64,000 nt of DNA from Deltaproteobacteria bacterium (GCA_018266075.1 JAFEBB010000028.1:1-64000); one strand, 5' to 3'; positions 8,248 through 17,669 are shown, counted from the stretch's first letter. Numbers and translations are program-made. Notes: a model not told the origin generated them from the letters alone.

Positions 8248-8598
8248 GTGAAGATCATCGCCTTCCGCAGCTTGATCGTGGGCGCCGTCGTCGCGGCGTC
8301 GTTGACGCTCGCCAGTTGCAGCAGCGGCTTCTCCTGCTCCGACAAGAACAAGTGCACCGGCGTCGCGCCCTCCCAAGATCAAATCGACTCGTGCAACAAG
8401 GAGGTCAACGACTCGGCCTGCGGGGGAAAGCTCAAGGACTGGCTGACCTGCATCGACAACGCGGAGGTCTGCTTCCCCGATGGGGGCAACAACGCGCTCG
8501 ACATCCTCACGGGCAACACCTGCACCACCCAGTCTGACGCGCTCACCTCGTGCTGCGAGCAGAGCGGCAATGCCAACGCGCCGTCCTGCGCGTTGTAG
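8248..8598 (+). CDS. small Cys-rich lipoprotein
   Basis: The 116-residue protein has a lipoprotein signal peptide ending in a lipobox (SLTLASC), so it should be anchored to a membrane through that Cys. The mature part has about ten further cysteines (for example CSDKNKCTG, CNKEVNDSACGG, LTCIDNAEVCF, CCEQSGN), which suggests several disulfides in the periplasm or on the surface. The start is GTG at 8248, 7 nt after GAGGA; no ATG fits the signal peptide. It resembles the many small Cys-rich lipoproteins of myxobacteria. No enzymatic motif is seen. Confidence 0.7.
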   Translation: MKIIAFRSLIVGAVVAASLTLASCSSGFSCSDKNKCTGVAPSQDQIDSCNKEVNDSACGGKLKDWLTCIDNAEVCFPDGGNNALDILTGNTCTTQSDALTSCCEQSGNANAPSCAL

Positions 8599-8614
8599 TC
8601 GCTCACAAACGACC

Positions 8615-8646
8615 GCGCCGGCCACCGCGGGTCGCGGGGCCGGCGC
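8615..8646. terminator. hairpin between convergent genes
   Basis: Perfect 9-bp arms GCGCCGGCC and GGCCGGCGC enclose a GC-rich loop in the 69-bp gap between the convergent genes ending at 8598 and 8668. It could serve both strands. No T run follows. Confidence 0.4.
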
Positions 8647-8667
8647 AATCTGCACGCGTCGACCGAG

Positions 8668-9447
8668 CTACTTCGACGCCACGACCTTGGCGGCCTTGAT
8701 CGCCTGGCAGGCGTCGAGGGCGCGGTTCAGCTCGTTCTGCGACGACAGCCCGGCGATGAGGCAGTTCAGCTTCTGCTTGCCCACGCTCACCCGGCTCCAC
8801 TGGCCGTACTCGGTGCCGCCGCGGGATCCGTCGTTGTAGTAGATGGGATCGCTGTACAGGAACGACCAGCCGCCCTTGCCCTCTTTCATGCTGAGCACGT
8901 CGATGCCGAACCGGAACTCGGTCTGCTCGGCGCGGATGCGCTCGTGGAGGCCGAAGCGGTCCTTGCTGGCGTCGGTGACGATGAGGCTGAAGTTCGAGGC
9001 GTCACCCGTGAGCATGTAGCCCGGCGAGCCGTAGTCGTCGGAGTCGTGGCGCTCCACCTTCACGTCGCCAGGGACCTGCAGCTCCACGCCGAGCTCTTCG
9101 AGGCGCACCACCTGGGTGGTCTTGGCCTTCGCGGCCAGCTCGTCGGCCTTCACCTTGGCGGCGGCGGCGTCCTTCTTGCGCTGCTCCTCGCGCGCGGCCG
9201 CTTCCTGCTTGCGCTTGTCCTCGTCCTGCTTGCGCTGCGCCTCGCGCGCCTGGGCGTCCTGCTTGGCCTTGGCGTCGCGGGTCTCCTGGTCACGCTTCTC
9301 CTGCTGCTGGGCGATGCGCTGGTTGCGATCGTCGTCCTGCTTCTTCGAGTCGGCGATGGGGTTGAAGTTGTAGGCGTGGCCGTTGATGTTGGCGGCGCAG
9401 CCGGACAGGGACGCGACGAGAGCGGCGAGCAGCAGCTTGCGGTTCAT
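8668..9447 (-). CDS. lipoprotein with charged coiled coil
   Basis: The 259-residue protein starts at the ATG at 9447, behind GGAGAG. The longer frame lacks a ribosome site. A lipobox (VASLSGC) gives a lipidated Cys at about residue 17. Residues 35-115 are a highly charged Lys/Glu/Gln/Ala helix (repeats such as EAQRKQDEDKRKQEAAAREE), surely a long coiled coil. The C-terminal 140 residues form a globular domain (VVRLEELGVELQVPGDV ... GGWSFLYSDPIYY) with one Cys pair. The function is not recognised. A periplasmic spacer or stress sensor would suit the build. Confidence 0.7.
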   Translation of the reverse strand: MNRKLLLAALVASLSGCAANINGHAYNFNPIADSKKQDDDRNQRIAQQQEKRDQETRDAKAKQDAQAREAQRKQDEDKRKQEAAAREEQRKKDAAAAKVKADELAAKAKTTQVVRLEELGVELQVPGDVKVERHDSDDYGSPGYMLTGDASNFSLIVTDASKDRFGLHERIRAEQTEFRFGIDVLSMKEGKGGWSFLYSDPIYYNDGSRGGTEYGQWSRVSVGKQKLNCLIAGLSSQNELNRALDACQAIKAAKVVASK

Positions 9448-9634
9448 GGTTCTCTCCGGGTTTGTCGCCCTAACGTGACGGCCTCCAGAGTTGTGCAAAG
9501 GTTTCTTTTGGACCCGCGGGCCCGGGCCGATCGATCGCGAGTTGCCGATTGGCAGCCCAGGTCGAGAGCCCGCGATTGGCGCACGGCGCTGGCAAGGTGC
9601 GATCTCTCGTTCGAAGCGGTGATACGGTTTTCAG

Positions 9635-11173
9635 ATGGACCGCATCCGCTCTTCCTCGCCGAACGTCCCCGCCGCCGCGCCCGCGACGCCCGCCAAGACC
9701 AGCGCGCCCGCCGCGACGAATCCTGTCGCGCCTTCGAAGTCGCTCACGCCCGCGCCATCCACGTTCGGCAGCTCGTCCGATCGCCGCATCCTCGGCGACT
9801 CGAGCTCCGCCGGCGCCACGCTCACGCTCGACCCGAACACGCCGCAGAGCTCGACCAGCCTCTTCTCGCTCGTGCCCGGTCGCTACCCGGACGCGGTCGG
9901 CCTGGACACGCTGCTCTCGCAAGCCAGCGCCACGCCCGAGGGTCGCGCCGCGATCGACCAGCTCCTCTCGGGCTTCGAGCAGAAGACGGGCGTCGTCATT
10001 CCGCAGGATGTCCGCGATCAGGTGCTCAGCGGCGCGCGCAAGCTCACCGACGTCCTGGCCATCACGCCGGAGCAGCTCAGCCAGGGCGTCTCGACGCTGA
10101 ACGTCGCGAGCAAGCTCAAGAAGACCGCGACGCCCACGCCGCCGAAGGACCTCCTGCCCCAGCACTTCGACACTTCGCAGCTGGATCAGGTCGCGTACAG
10201 GCGCACGCCGCCCGCGATGAAGCAGCTCGTGCCCGGGCTGTATCAAGGCGATCTGCCGAGCACGGCCAGCGACGCGCAGCTCAAGCGCAACACGGTCACC
10301 GCCGAGATGTTCGACCGCCTCGCCGCCAACGCGAACCTGCCCGCCAGCCAGCAGTTCAGCGTGAGCTACCTCGGCAAGAGCTACACGCGCATGGACGACT
10401 TCCTCGCCGCGCTTCGCGCCGACGGCTACCAGGTCTCGGTCACGTTCCAGCAGCGCATCGCGAACTTCAGCGACCTGAAGACGCCCGTGCCGAACTCCAA
10501 TCCGCCGAAGTACCTCGACGTCCCCGCGCCGTTGATGGTGCGCACCGGCGTGAAGGACGCGTCGGGGAACGAAGCGGTGGTGCCGGCGTGCCACTCGGAG
10601 ATGCACATCCAGCTCACGAGCGGGCCGAACACCCAGGGCCCCAAGCTCGACAGCGAAGTGCGCTTCTTCCAGGGCACCGACGGCACCGGCTTCTTCCCCG
10701 CCGACGCGTTCGCGGATCCGAGCTGGTGCGGCAGCATCAAGAGCGCGCCCGTGACCGGCGACGCCGCCGTCCACGCCGCGCAGCTCGCGGGCCTGCTCAC
10801 CAACGTGGTGAACGGCAGCGCGCAGCGCAATCACCTCTGGGCCGGCGGCTACGGCGTGACCGGCGTGTGCAACGACTCCGTCGCGGTGGTGGAGAACGCC
10901 ATCACCGGCAAGGTCACCGAGTATCCGCTCTTGATGCGCGACGCGTACGTGCTCGGCGAGATCAATCGCGAGCTGCCCAACGCGAACGCGAAGGATGCAC
11001 AGGGGCTTCGCGAGCTGGCGTCGAGCGTCCAGGCCGTGCCGAACGACCTCACGCCGAACGCGACGCAGGCCGCGCGCGCGCTCGCGTCGCTGCCGTGGGC
11101 CTCGGGGCAGGAGCCGCTGCAGAGCGCGGTGCAGGCGCGGCAGATTCTTCAGGGCGTGGTCGCCGGAAGCTGA
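9635..11173 (+). CDS. hypothetical 512-residue protein
   Basis: I do not recognise a family. The first 75 residues are a Pro/Ala/Ser/Thr-rich disordered leader with no signal peptide. The rest looks globular. It contains helical segments (IDQLLSGFEQKTGVVIPQDV, ITPEQLSQGVSTL) and then a beta-rich domain with a few Cys and His (VVPACHSEMHIQL, PSWCGSIKSAP, NHLWAGGYGVTGVCNDSVAV). The last part has a Cys/His/Asp spread like a papain-fold or transglutaminase-like core (C, GGYGVTGVCND, H), but I cannot assign it. It stands between divergent and convergent neighbours with no operon. It may be secreted by a non-Sec route. Confidence 0.65.
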   Translation: MDRIRSSSPNVPAAAPATPAKTSAPAATNPVAPSKSLTPAPSTFGSSSDRRILGDSSSAGATLTLDPNTPQSSTSLFSLVPGRYPDAVGLDTLLSQASATPEGRAAIDQLLSGFEQKTGVVIPQDVRDQVLSGARKLTDVLAITPEQLSQGVSTLNVASKLKKTATPTPPKDLLPQHFDTSQLDQVAYRRTPPAMKQLVPGLYQGDLPSTASDAQLKRNTVTAEMFDRLAANANLPASQQFSVSYLGKSYTRMDDFLAALRADGYQVSVTFQQRIANFSDLKTPVPNSNPPKYLDVPAPLMVRTGVKDASGNEAVVPACHSEMHIQLTSGPNTQGPKLDSEVRFFQGTDGTGFFPADAFADPSWCGSIKSAPVTGDAAVHAAQLAGLLTNVVNGSAQRNHLWAGGYGVTGVCNDSVAVVENAITGKVTEYPLLMRDAYVLGEINRELPNANAKDAQGLRELASSVQAVPNDLTPNATQAARALASLPWASGQEPLQSAVQARQILQGVVAGS

Positions 11174-11176
11174 CGC

Positions 11177-12097
11177 TCAGTTCACGAGCACGATCTTCCC
11201 GCGCGTCTGCCGCTTCTCGAGCTCGCGGTACGCATCGCGCACGCGCTCCAGCGGATAGCGCGCGTCGATGTTGATCTGCACCTTCCCGCTGGCCACGAGC
11301 TGCGCGAGCTTCTCGAGGTTGGCCGCGCTCGACGCCTCAGCCGTGCCCTCCGTCTTCGCCGAGAGCTCGCTCGCCGCCTGGAAGTCGATGGTGGTGTTGA
11401 TGCGCTCGGGCTTCACGCCCAGCGCGACCGCCATCTTCACGTAGCCGTGTCCAAACACGTCGACCCACGCGTCGATGCCGTCCGGCGCGGCGATGCGCAG
11501 GTGCTCCTCGAGCTTCTCGTCGTGGACGACCGCGATGGCCCCGAAGTTCTGCAGCCAGTCCGCGTTCCGCCTCGAGACGATGCCGATGACGCGCGCGCCG
11601 CGCAGCAACAGGAGCTGCACCGCGATCGAGCCCACGCCGCCCGACGCGCCGGAGACCACCACCACCTCGCCCGGCTCGGGCTTCACCGCCTCCACCGACG
11701 CCCACGCCGCCATGCCCGCGACGTAGAGCGAGCCGGCCACCTCCCACGAGAGCCCAGCGGGCTTGGGGGCGAGCTGGCTGGCGGGCACGGAGACGTGGGT
11801 CGCGTGGCTCGAGCGCTCATCGGACCAGCCGATCACCTCCTGGCCTGGCTTGAAGCCGGCCACATTCGCGCCGACCTCGCGCACCACGCCGGCGAAGTCG
11901 CTGCCCTCGCCCGAGGGAAAGGTGGCGGGGAAGATCTCTTTCATGGCGCCGCTGCGGATGCCCATCTCGCCTGGGTTGATTCCCGCCGCGCGCACCTCCA
12001 CGACCACGCGACCGGGCCCTGCGGTGGGCGTGGGGACGTCGATGACGTGCAGCACATCCACGTCGCCGTACTTTTCGAATCGAACTGCCTTGCTCAT
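11177..12097 (-). CDS. zinc-less MDR quinone oxidoreductase
   Basis: The 306-residue protein is a medium-chain dehydrogenase/reductase of the quinone oxidoreductase (zeta-crystallin-like) branch: NADPH-dependent reduction of quinones or enones. It shows the N-terminal GroES-like domain (VVEVRAAGINPGEMGIRSG, FPSGEGSDFAGVV, GFKPGQEVIGW) and the Rossmann part with VVVSGASGGVGSIAVQL and ARVIGIVSRRN. The structural- and catalytic-zinc cysteines are absent, as usual in this branch. The ATG at 12097 is the natural start, since upstream residues are not conserved-looking. It is transcribed away from the SDR gene at 12192, so the two may share a control region of 94 bp. Confidence 0.85.
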   Translation of the reverse strand: MSKAVRFEKYGDVDVLHVIDVPTPTAGPGRVVVEVRAAGINPGEMGIRSGAMKEIFPATFPSGEGSDFAGVVREVGANVAGFKPGQEVIGWSDERSSHATHVSVPASQLAPKPAGLSWEVAGSLYVAGMAAWASVEAVKPEPGEVVVVSGASGGVGSIAVQLLLLRGARVIGIVSRRNADWLQNFGAIAVVHDEKLEEHLRIAAPDGIDAWVDVFGHGYVKMAVALGVKPERINTTIDFQAASELSAKTEGTAEASSAANLEKLAQLVASGKVQINIDARYPLERVRDAYRELEKRQTRGKIVLVN

Positions 12098-12191
12098 GGC
12101 CACAAGGTGCGCATGGCGAAGCGCCTCACACTCAGCGAGCGGCCTCTCGAGCGATGCGTTAGACCTCTGGCCCCTGCCATCGGAGATCGAC

Positions 12192-12920
12192 ATGCAAATC
12201 AAGGATCGCGTCTTCATCGTCACCGGCGCCTCGATGGGAATCGGGCTGTCCACTGCGAAGGCGCTCGCCGAGCGCGGCGCCAAGGTCGCGCTGCTCGCGC
12301 GCAGCACCGATGCGCTTCAAAAGTTGGCAAAGGAGCTCCCAGGCAGCCTGGCCGTCACGGCCGACATGACGAAGTTCGATCGCGTGCGTGAAGCGATCCG
12401 CGAGGTGCACGAGCACTACGGTCGCGTCGACGGCCTCATCAACAATGCCGGTCGCAGCTACGCGGCGGCCGTCGAGGAGATCGATCCCGCGCTCTTCGAC
12501 GAGATCTTCCATCTCAACGTGCTCGGGCCGATCGTCGCCATGCAGGCCGTGATTCCGCTGATGCGCGCCCAGGGCGGCGGCTGCATCGTGAACATCAACT
12601 CCGGAACCGCGTTCATGGTGCTTCCGCAGTACAGCGTCTACTCCGCTTCGAAGCGCGCGCTCCTGGGCTTCAGCCTCACCGCGCGCGGCGAGCTGGAGAA
12701 GGACAAGATCGTCGTCAGTGAGATCTATCCGTTCATCACCGACACCAACTTCGGCAAGAACCGGATGGGCAACCCCGCGGGCGGCGGTCCCGCGTCGAAC
12801 TACGCGCAAGGCGACAAGCCCGAGCACGTGGCCGGGCTCGTGGTGCAAGCCATCGAGGAAGGGAAGGCGCAGTACTTCGCAAATGAACGCCTTCGCCAGA
12901 TGGCCGGCGTCAGCGCCTAG
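12192..12920 (+). CDS. short-chain dehydrogenase/reductase (SDR)
   Basis: The 242-residue NAD(P)-dependent oxidoreductase has a classical SDR layout: cofactor motif TGASMGIG (TGxxxGxG) near residue 12, LINNAGRSY (NNAG), the catalytic Ser in NINSGTA, YSVYSASKRA (YxxxK), and a PFITDTNF segment after the active site. The ATG at 12192 follows TCGGAGA. The substrate is unknown. It overlaps the stop of ddl, transcribed from the opposite direction, by 4 bp, so the two genes meet tail to tail. The neighbour upstream is another oxidoreductase read divergently. Confidence 0.85.
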   Translation: MQIKDRVFIVTGASMGIGLSTAKALAERGAKVALLARSTDALQKLAKELPGSLAVTADMTKFDRVREAIREVHEHYGRVDGLINNAGRSYAAAVEEIDPALFDEIFHLNVLGPIVAMQAVIPLMRAQGGGCIVNINSGTAFMVLPQYSVYSASKRALLGFSLTARGELEKDKIVVSEIYPFITDTNFGKNRMGNPAGGGPASNYAQGDKPEHVAGLVVQAIEEGKAQYFANERLRQMAGVSA

Positions 12921-13858
12921 GCCTTCAGCGACGCGCCCTTCAAGATCCGCTCGCACAGCTCCGCAAAGTCCCAACCCTTGCCTGCGGCGATCTTGGGCAG
13001 CAGCGACTTCTCGGTCATGCCCGGGAGCGTGTTCACCTCGAGCACGATGGGCTCGCCGCCGGCCTCGGGGAGGATCAAGTCGGTGCGCGTGGCGCCGGCG
13101 CAGCCGAGCGCGCGGTGCGCCGAGAGCGCCACCTCCATGCAGCGGTGGTACGCGGCCTCGGGGATCGGCGCGGGGAAGAGGTACTGCGTGGTGTTGGCCA
13201 CGTACTTGGCGTTGTAGTCGTAGAACTCGCCCGCGGGCTTCACCTCGATGCAGCCGAGCGCCTCGTTGTCGAGCACGCCCACCTGGATCTCGCGGCCCTT
13301 CACGTAGCGCTCGATCAAGATCGAGCCCTTGAAGCCCGCGGCGGCGCGCGCGGCCTCGCGGAGCTCTTCGCCGCTCTTGGCGATCTTCACGCCCACGCTC
13401 GAGCCCTCGCCGCTCGGCTTCACCACCACCGGAAAGTGGAAGGGCAAGTCGTAGCCGTGGATGTCGGCGGCCTTGGCGTCCTCGAAGGCGCGGTACTCGG
13501 CGGTGGAGATGCCGCGGCTCACGAAGACCTGCTTGGCGTACACCTTCTCCATGGCCAGCGCGCTCGAGAGCACGCCCGAGCCCGTGTACGGAATGAAGAG
13601 CGCCTCGAGCAGGCCTTGCAGACAGCCGTCCTCGCCGTAGCGGCCGTGCACGGTGACGAACGCGACGTCGACCTTGGCCTCGCGGAGCTTCTGGTCCACG
13701 TCCTTGCCCACGTCGACGCGCGCGACCTTGTAGCCCTTGCTCTCCAGCGCGCGGGCCACGGCGTCGCCGCTCTTGAGCGAGACCTCGCGCTCGGCGGAGA
13801 GGCCGCCGTAGAGCACGCCGATGGTCTTCTTCTTCAGCTCGTCAACCGTGAAGGACAC
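12917..13858 (-). CDS. ddl: D-alanine--D-alanine ligase
   Basis: A 313-residue ATP-grasp enzyme that joins two D-Ala for the UDP-MurNAc-pentapeptide. The signatures GVLYGGLSAEREVSLKSG at the start, HGRYGEDGCLQGLLEALFIP, YTGSGVLSSALAMEK, PVVVKPSGEGSSVGV and LEVNTLPGMT are all family hallmarks. The open frame runs 63 residues further upstream, but GTG at 13858 sits 6 nt after GGAG and gives the usual length. In most dcw clusters ddl is followed by ftsQ, ftsA and ftsZ. Here it is followed tail to tail by an SDR, so the cluster ends at this gene. It is separated from murB by an FG-GAP lipoprotein. Confidence 0.93.
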   Translation of the reverse strand: MSFTVDELKKKTIGVLYGGLSAEREVSLKSGDAVARALESKGYKVARVDVGKDVDQKLREAKVDVAFVTVHGRYGEDGCLQGLLEALFIPYTGSGVLSSALAMEKVYAKQVFVSRGISTAEYRAFEDAKAADIHGYDLPFHFPVVVKPSGEGSSVGVKIAKSGEELREAARAAAGFKGSILIERYVKGREIQVGVLDNEALGCIEVKPAGEFYDYNAKYVANTTQYLFPAPIPEAAYHRCMEVALSAHRALGCAGATRTDLILPEAGGEPIVLEVNTLPGMTEKSLLPKIAAGKGWDFAELCERILKGASLKA

Positions 13859-13952
13859 GACACGCTCCGCCGAAAAAATGGAGGTCTTACATACGCCAGC
13901 GTGCCGGTCGCGAAAAGGCGTTCGCGCCGGCGCCCAAGCGAACGGTCGAGCG

Positions 13953-16703
13953 CTACTCCAGGTGGAAGTTACCGTCGAAGTCCCCCCGCGAGAGGAACAC
14001 GGTGAGCGTGCCCTCGTCGGCGTCGTAGAGGACCACGTCGGCGGCACCGTCGCCGTTGACGTCCGCAGCGCGGAACTGAATCACCTGGCTGGCCGCTACC
14101 GGGATCGCGAGGGAGGTGGTGACGAAGCCCGCGTCCGTTCCATGCGCGAACACGAGGTAGCCGTCGCGGGCGTCGAGGGCCACCACGTCGTTGAGGCCGT
14201 CGCGGTCGAAGTCGCCCACGCTGAAGCGCGTGTACGGCTCGCCCAGGGTGTTGTTGGTCGCGAGCTTGCTCACCGCGCCGCTGCCCACTGAGTAGGCGTA
14301 GAGGTTGGCGGTGTGGGTCACGAGCACGACCGTGTCCCGCGGGCCATTGGGTCGGCTGGCCAGGGTGCCCACCAGGTACGCGTCCACGCCGGGCTCGCCC
14401 ACGGTCGAGCCGTCGAGCTGCGTCGTAGGTTGGCTGGACCAGCTGGGCGGGTGCGCCCCGGTCGCCGCGAAGATCTGGATGGGCGCCGCGGATCCGTTCC
14501 CCGGTGCGGCCTGGTAGGCGAGGTCGTCCACGTCGTCGCGGGCGCCGTGCAGCGGGTAGGCGACGCCGGTGAGGAACTGGGGGAGGAGGTCGAGCTGGAA
14601 GCCGGCGCCGCCGTCGAGGTCCTCCAGGACCACGTTGGCCGGCGTGTCGTTGCCGAGGTGCACCAACACGTCGCCGCCGGGCACCGCGCCGCCGGCGGAG
14701 ATGGGGGTCACGGCGTCGGGCACCGCGGGGACGTCCAGCGGCTGCTCCACCTCGGACCAGCCCGCATCACCGGAGGCCGAGAGGTAGACCAGGCGCGTGG
14801 ATCCGTCGCGTCGCTCCGAGGCATAGAGCGCGCCGCCAGGAAGCACTGCGCTCGCCAGCATTCGCTCGCCCGTCGCGAAGCGGCCGTCGAGCGAGAGTCG
14901 GCCCTCGGCGGTTCCTGCCAGGAAGGAGAGCCCGTCGTCGGAGAAGAGGAGGTCCGCGCGGCCGTCGCCGTTGAGGTCGCCCACCGCGAGGTACTCACCG
15001 CCCACGCCGGCCACGCTCTGGGCCAGCCCGTAGTAGGTGCGCCCGGTGCGGTAGTTTCCGAGCGCGTCCGCGAGGAAGAGGATCAGCGAGCCGTCCGGGT
15101 TGCGCTGGATGACGTCGAGCTGGCCGTCGCCGTTGAAGTCGCCGCCGAAGACCGCATCACCGCCGTCGGGGATGCCCAGCGGCGACACCACCGCGGACAA
15201 CGCCAGGGCCAGCACCTGGAAGCCGCCGCTGCCGTCCTGCCCGATGAGCTTCGCCGGGAGGCCGAGCCTCACGTGCGGCACCTCGCTCGCGAAGTACACA
15301 TTCGAGGCCAGGACCTGCACGTTCCCGAAGCCGCCGTCGAAGAGCCCCGGGGCCATCACCAGCGAGCTCTCCAGCGCTCCGTTGAGCTGCGCCAGGCCCC
15401 AGCGATCGGCGCGGCCATCGCCGTCGACGTCGAGCAGCGCACCCTCCGCCGGGAAGGTATCGAACGTGGTCGACGGGCCCTGCGCCGCGAGCCCCGGAAC
15501 CAGCCCGCCGTCCACGGTGTAGAAGTTGCGCAGCAGGACGGCCGGCGCGTACGGCGGGTTGGCCACCATCACCGCGGAGCTGCCCGCCAGCACCGAGGGC
15601 AGGAAGGGCGGCAGCGCGCTCGCCTCCTCGAAGGCGTAGATCTCGGAGAAGGGCATGCGCCCCAGCTCGGTGTCGGCGAGCGCTCCGCCGTCGTTGAGAT
15701 CGAAGAGCGAGAAGCGGAAGCCGAAGACGCCGCTGGGCAGCGAGCCGGAGTTCACCACGCCGAGCAGCGTGCGCGGCCAGGTCGGCTTGAGATCCACCGG
15801 GACCAGATCCGGCGCGCCCCCCAGCAGCGAGCCTGCGGGAAAGCTGACGTTGAAGGTCGGCCCCGGCTCCAGGTTGCCGAAGGGCGTGCCGCGCAGGAGC
15901 TGGTTGGCGCCCGTGCCCGTGGAGAAGAGCACGTCATCGCAGCCGTCGCCGTCGAAGTCGCCCACGGAGACCTGGGTGGCGTACGCGCGCAGCACCTGGG
16001 TGACGACCGGCCCGCCGCGGCCGCCCACGGCCAGCTTCACCACCCCGCCGAGTGGGTCGTTGATGAGGAAGTCATCGACGCCGTCGCCGTTGAAGTCGCC
16101 GCGCACCACCTGCACCCCGGTGCGCTCGCGGTCGAAGACCGCGGTGCCCACCGCCACCGAGGCGCTCACCTGATAGCCGTTGGCGTCCACCACCTGGACC
16201 ACGTCGTGCTGCTCGGGGTTCGAGCCCGCGGTGTAGACGCCCGAACCCTGAATGCCGCCCCAGCTGGTGTTGCCGCCCGCCGCGAGCGAGAAGGTGTACG
16301 GCGGCTGACCGCCCGAGGCCACGAAGGCCAGCTGGCCGCCCACGGGGACGCTGGTGTCCTCGGGGGCGATGCGCAGCGTGGGGCTGATGTTGATGGAGAT
16401 GATGACCTGGCCCTGGTCATCGTCGGTGACCTGCACCTGGTCAACCTTGTTCCCGCCGAGCGAGCCTGCGCGGTAGAGGCCGGCGGCGCTCACCGAGGCG
16501 TCGGGGCCGCTCTGCTGCGCGATGAGCGTGAAGTGGTAGCTGCCCTTGCCGCCGCGGGCGTCGATGCGGGTGGTACCCCAGGGCGCGACGGTGCTCGCCT
16601 CGGCCACCGCCGCGAGCGGGTCGTGGGTCACCGCCTTCGGAGCCGTGAAGCTTCGCTGACAGCCGAAAAGCAGCGCCAACACCAACCAACCGCCACGCGG
16701 CAT
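13953..16703 (-). CDS. large FG-GAP/VCBS repeat lipoprotein
   Basis: The protein has 916 residues. The ATG at 16703 follows GAGGAAAACG, and residues 1-16 form a lipoprotein signal (LALLFGC). Residues about 30-200 look like two Ig-like beta domains (SGGQPPYTFSL style). The rest carries at least seven FG-GAP/VCBS calcium-binding blades with DxNxDGxxD loops: DFNGDGVDDFL, DFDGDGCDDVL, DVDGDGRADRW, DFNGDGQLDVI, DLNGDGRADLL, DFDRDGLNDVV and DVNGDGAADVV. Such repeats build a beta-propeller like that of integrin alpha. It should sit on the outer membrane or surface and bind calcium. It is read in the same direction between murB and ddl (gaps 48 and 94 bp). No link to wall synthesis is known. Confidence 0.85.
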   Translation of the reverse strand: MPRGGWLVLALLFGCQRSFTAPKAVTHDPLAAVAEASTVAPWGTTRIDARGGKGSYHFTLIAQQSGPDASVSAAGLYRAGSLGGNKVDQVQVTDDDQGQVIISINISPTLRIAPEDTSVPVGGQLAFVASGGQPPYTFSLAAGGNTSWGGIQGSGVYTAGSNPEQHDVVQVVDANGYQVSASVAVGTAVFDRERTGVQVVRGDFNGDGVDDFLINDPLGGVVKLAVGGRGGPVVTQVLRAYATQVSVGDFDGDGCDDVLFSTGTGANQLLRGTPFGNLEPGPTFNVSFPAGSLLGGAPDLVPVDLKPTWPRTLLGVVNSGSLPSGVFGFRFSLFDLNDGGALADTELGRMPFSEIYAFEEASALPPFLPSVLAGSSAVMVANPPYAPAVLLRNFYTVDGGLVPGLAAQGPSTTFDTFPAEGALLDVDGDGRADRWGLAQLNGALESSLVMAPGLFDGGFGNVQVLASNVYFASEVPHVRLGLPAKLIGQDGSGGFQVLALALSAVVSPLGIPDGGDAVFGGDFNGDGQLDVIQRNPDGSLILFLADALGNYRTGRTYYGLAQSVAGVGGEYLAVGDLNGDGRADLLFSDDGLSFLAGTAEGRLSLDGRFATGERMLASAVLPGGALYASERRDGSTRLVYLSASGDAGWSEVEQPLDVPAVPDAVTPISAGGAVPGGDVLVHLGNDTPANVVLEDLDGGAGFQLDLLPQFLTGVAYPLHGARDDVDDLAYQAAPGNGSAAPIQIFAATGAHPPSWSSQPTTQLDGSTVGEPGVDAYLVGTLASRPNGPRDTVVLVTHTANLYAYSVGSGAVSKLATNNTLGEPYTRFSVGDFDRDGLNDVVALDARDGYLVFAHGTDAGFVTTSLAIPVAASQVIQFRAADVNGDGAADVVLYDADEGTLTVFLSRGDFDGNFHLE

Positions 16704-16751
16704 CGTTTTCCTCGCGCCCCCAGGCGCAGAACTTAGCACTCCGACGCGGAA

Positions 16752-17666
16752 TCAGAACTCGCCGACGAACTTCACCTCGGGGTGCAGCTCGATGCCCGTC
16801 GCTTCGCGGACGCGGTTGCGCGCGAGGTCGAGCAGCGCGCGGGCCTCGGACGCCTTCGCGCCGCCGAGGTTCACGATGAAGTTGGCGTGCATCTCCGAGA
16901 TCTGCGCGTTGCCGATGCGGTGGCCCTTGAGGCCGACCGACTCGATGAGCCGCCCTGCCCCGTTTCCCTCGGGGTTCACGAAGCAGCTCCCGAAGTTCGG
17001 CTGGTGCAGCGGCTGCGTGGCCCGGCGATAGGCGATGTCCTTGGCCATCGTCGCTTCCGACGCCTCGACGTCGCCGCGCGGCAGCCGACACGTCGCCGCG
17101 ACCACCACGCTGCCTTCGGGAAGGTGCGTGCGGCGGTACTCGAAGGTGAGCGCGTTGCTCTCCAGGCGCTGCGTGCCGCGCGCGCTCACCACGTCGACGC
17201 TCTGGATCACCCGCTGCATCCAGCCGTCGCGCGTGCCGGCGTTCATGGTCACCGCGCCGCCGATGGTGCCGGGCACGCTGGCGAGGAACTCCGCGCCGGT
17301 CACCTTCTGCTTGCGCATCACCTGGATGATCTTGGTGATCGGCGAGCCGGCCGCGAGCGTGACCGTCACCGCGTCCGCGCTCGCTTCGATGACTTCGGGC
17401 AAGTTGGGCAAGCGCAGCACCGCGCCGCGAAAACCGCCGTCGCCCACGAGCGTGTTCGCGCCGCCGCCGAGCACGTGCCAGGCGATGCCGTCGTCGGCGA
17501 GGATCTCCAGCGTGCGCGCGAGGTCGTCGACGCTCTTCGGCTGAACGAAGAGGTCGGCCGTGCCGCCCACGCGGACGCTGGTGCGGTTCGCGAGCGGCTC
17601 GTCGCGCGAGATCTCGCCCTGCACGTGCGCGCGCAGGCGCTCATGGCTCGCCGCGGGCGTCGCCAT
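16752..17666 (-). CDS. murB: UDP-N-acetylenolpyruvoylglucosamine reductase
   Basis: A 304-residue FAD enzyme that reduces UDP-GlcNAc-enolpyruvate to UDP-MurNAc with NADPH. Visible are NRTSVRVGGTADLFVQP, the FAD-binding LGGGANTLVGDGGFRG, SVPGTIGGAVTMNAGT, YRRATQPLHQPNFGSCF (catalytic Ser/Cys region of the short type II enzymes), NPEGNGAGRLIE and AQISEMHANFIVN. Length and the missing middle insertion mark it as type II. It starts 3 bp after the murC stop, so the two are cotranscribed. The next gene is the FG-GAP lipoprotein. Confidence 0.93.
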   Translation of the reverse strand: MATPAASHERLRAHVQGEISRDEPLANRTSVRVGGTADLFVQPKSVDDLARTLEILADDGIAWHVLGGGANTLVGDGGFRGAVLRLPNLPEVIEASADAVTVTLAAGSPITKIIQVMRKQKVTGAEFLASVPGTIGGAVTMNAGTRDGWMQRVIQSVDVVSARGTQRLESNALTFEYRRTHLPEGSVVVAATCRLPRGDVEASEATMAKDIAYRRATQPLHQPNFGSCFVNPEGNGAGRLIESVGLKGHRIGNAQISEMHANFIVNLGGAKASEARALLDLARNRVREATGIELHPEVKFVGEF

Positions 17667-17669
17667 TCG

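Noticed and set aside
11177-12920. Biosynthetic gene cluster start (oxidoreductase plus SDR)
   Set aside because: No polyketide, peptide or terpene core enzyme is nearby; two oxidoreductases alone do not support it.
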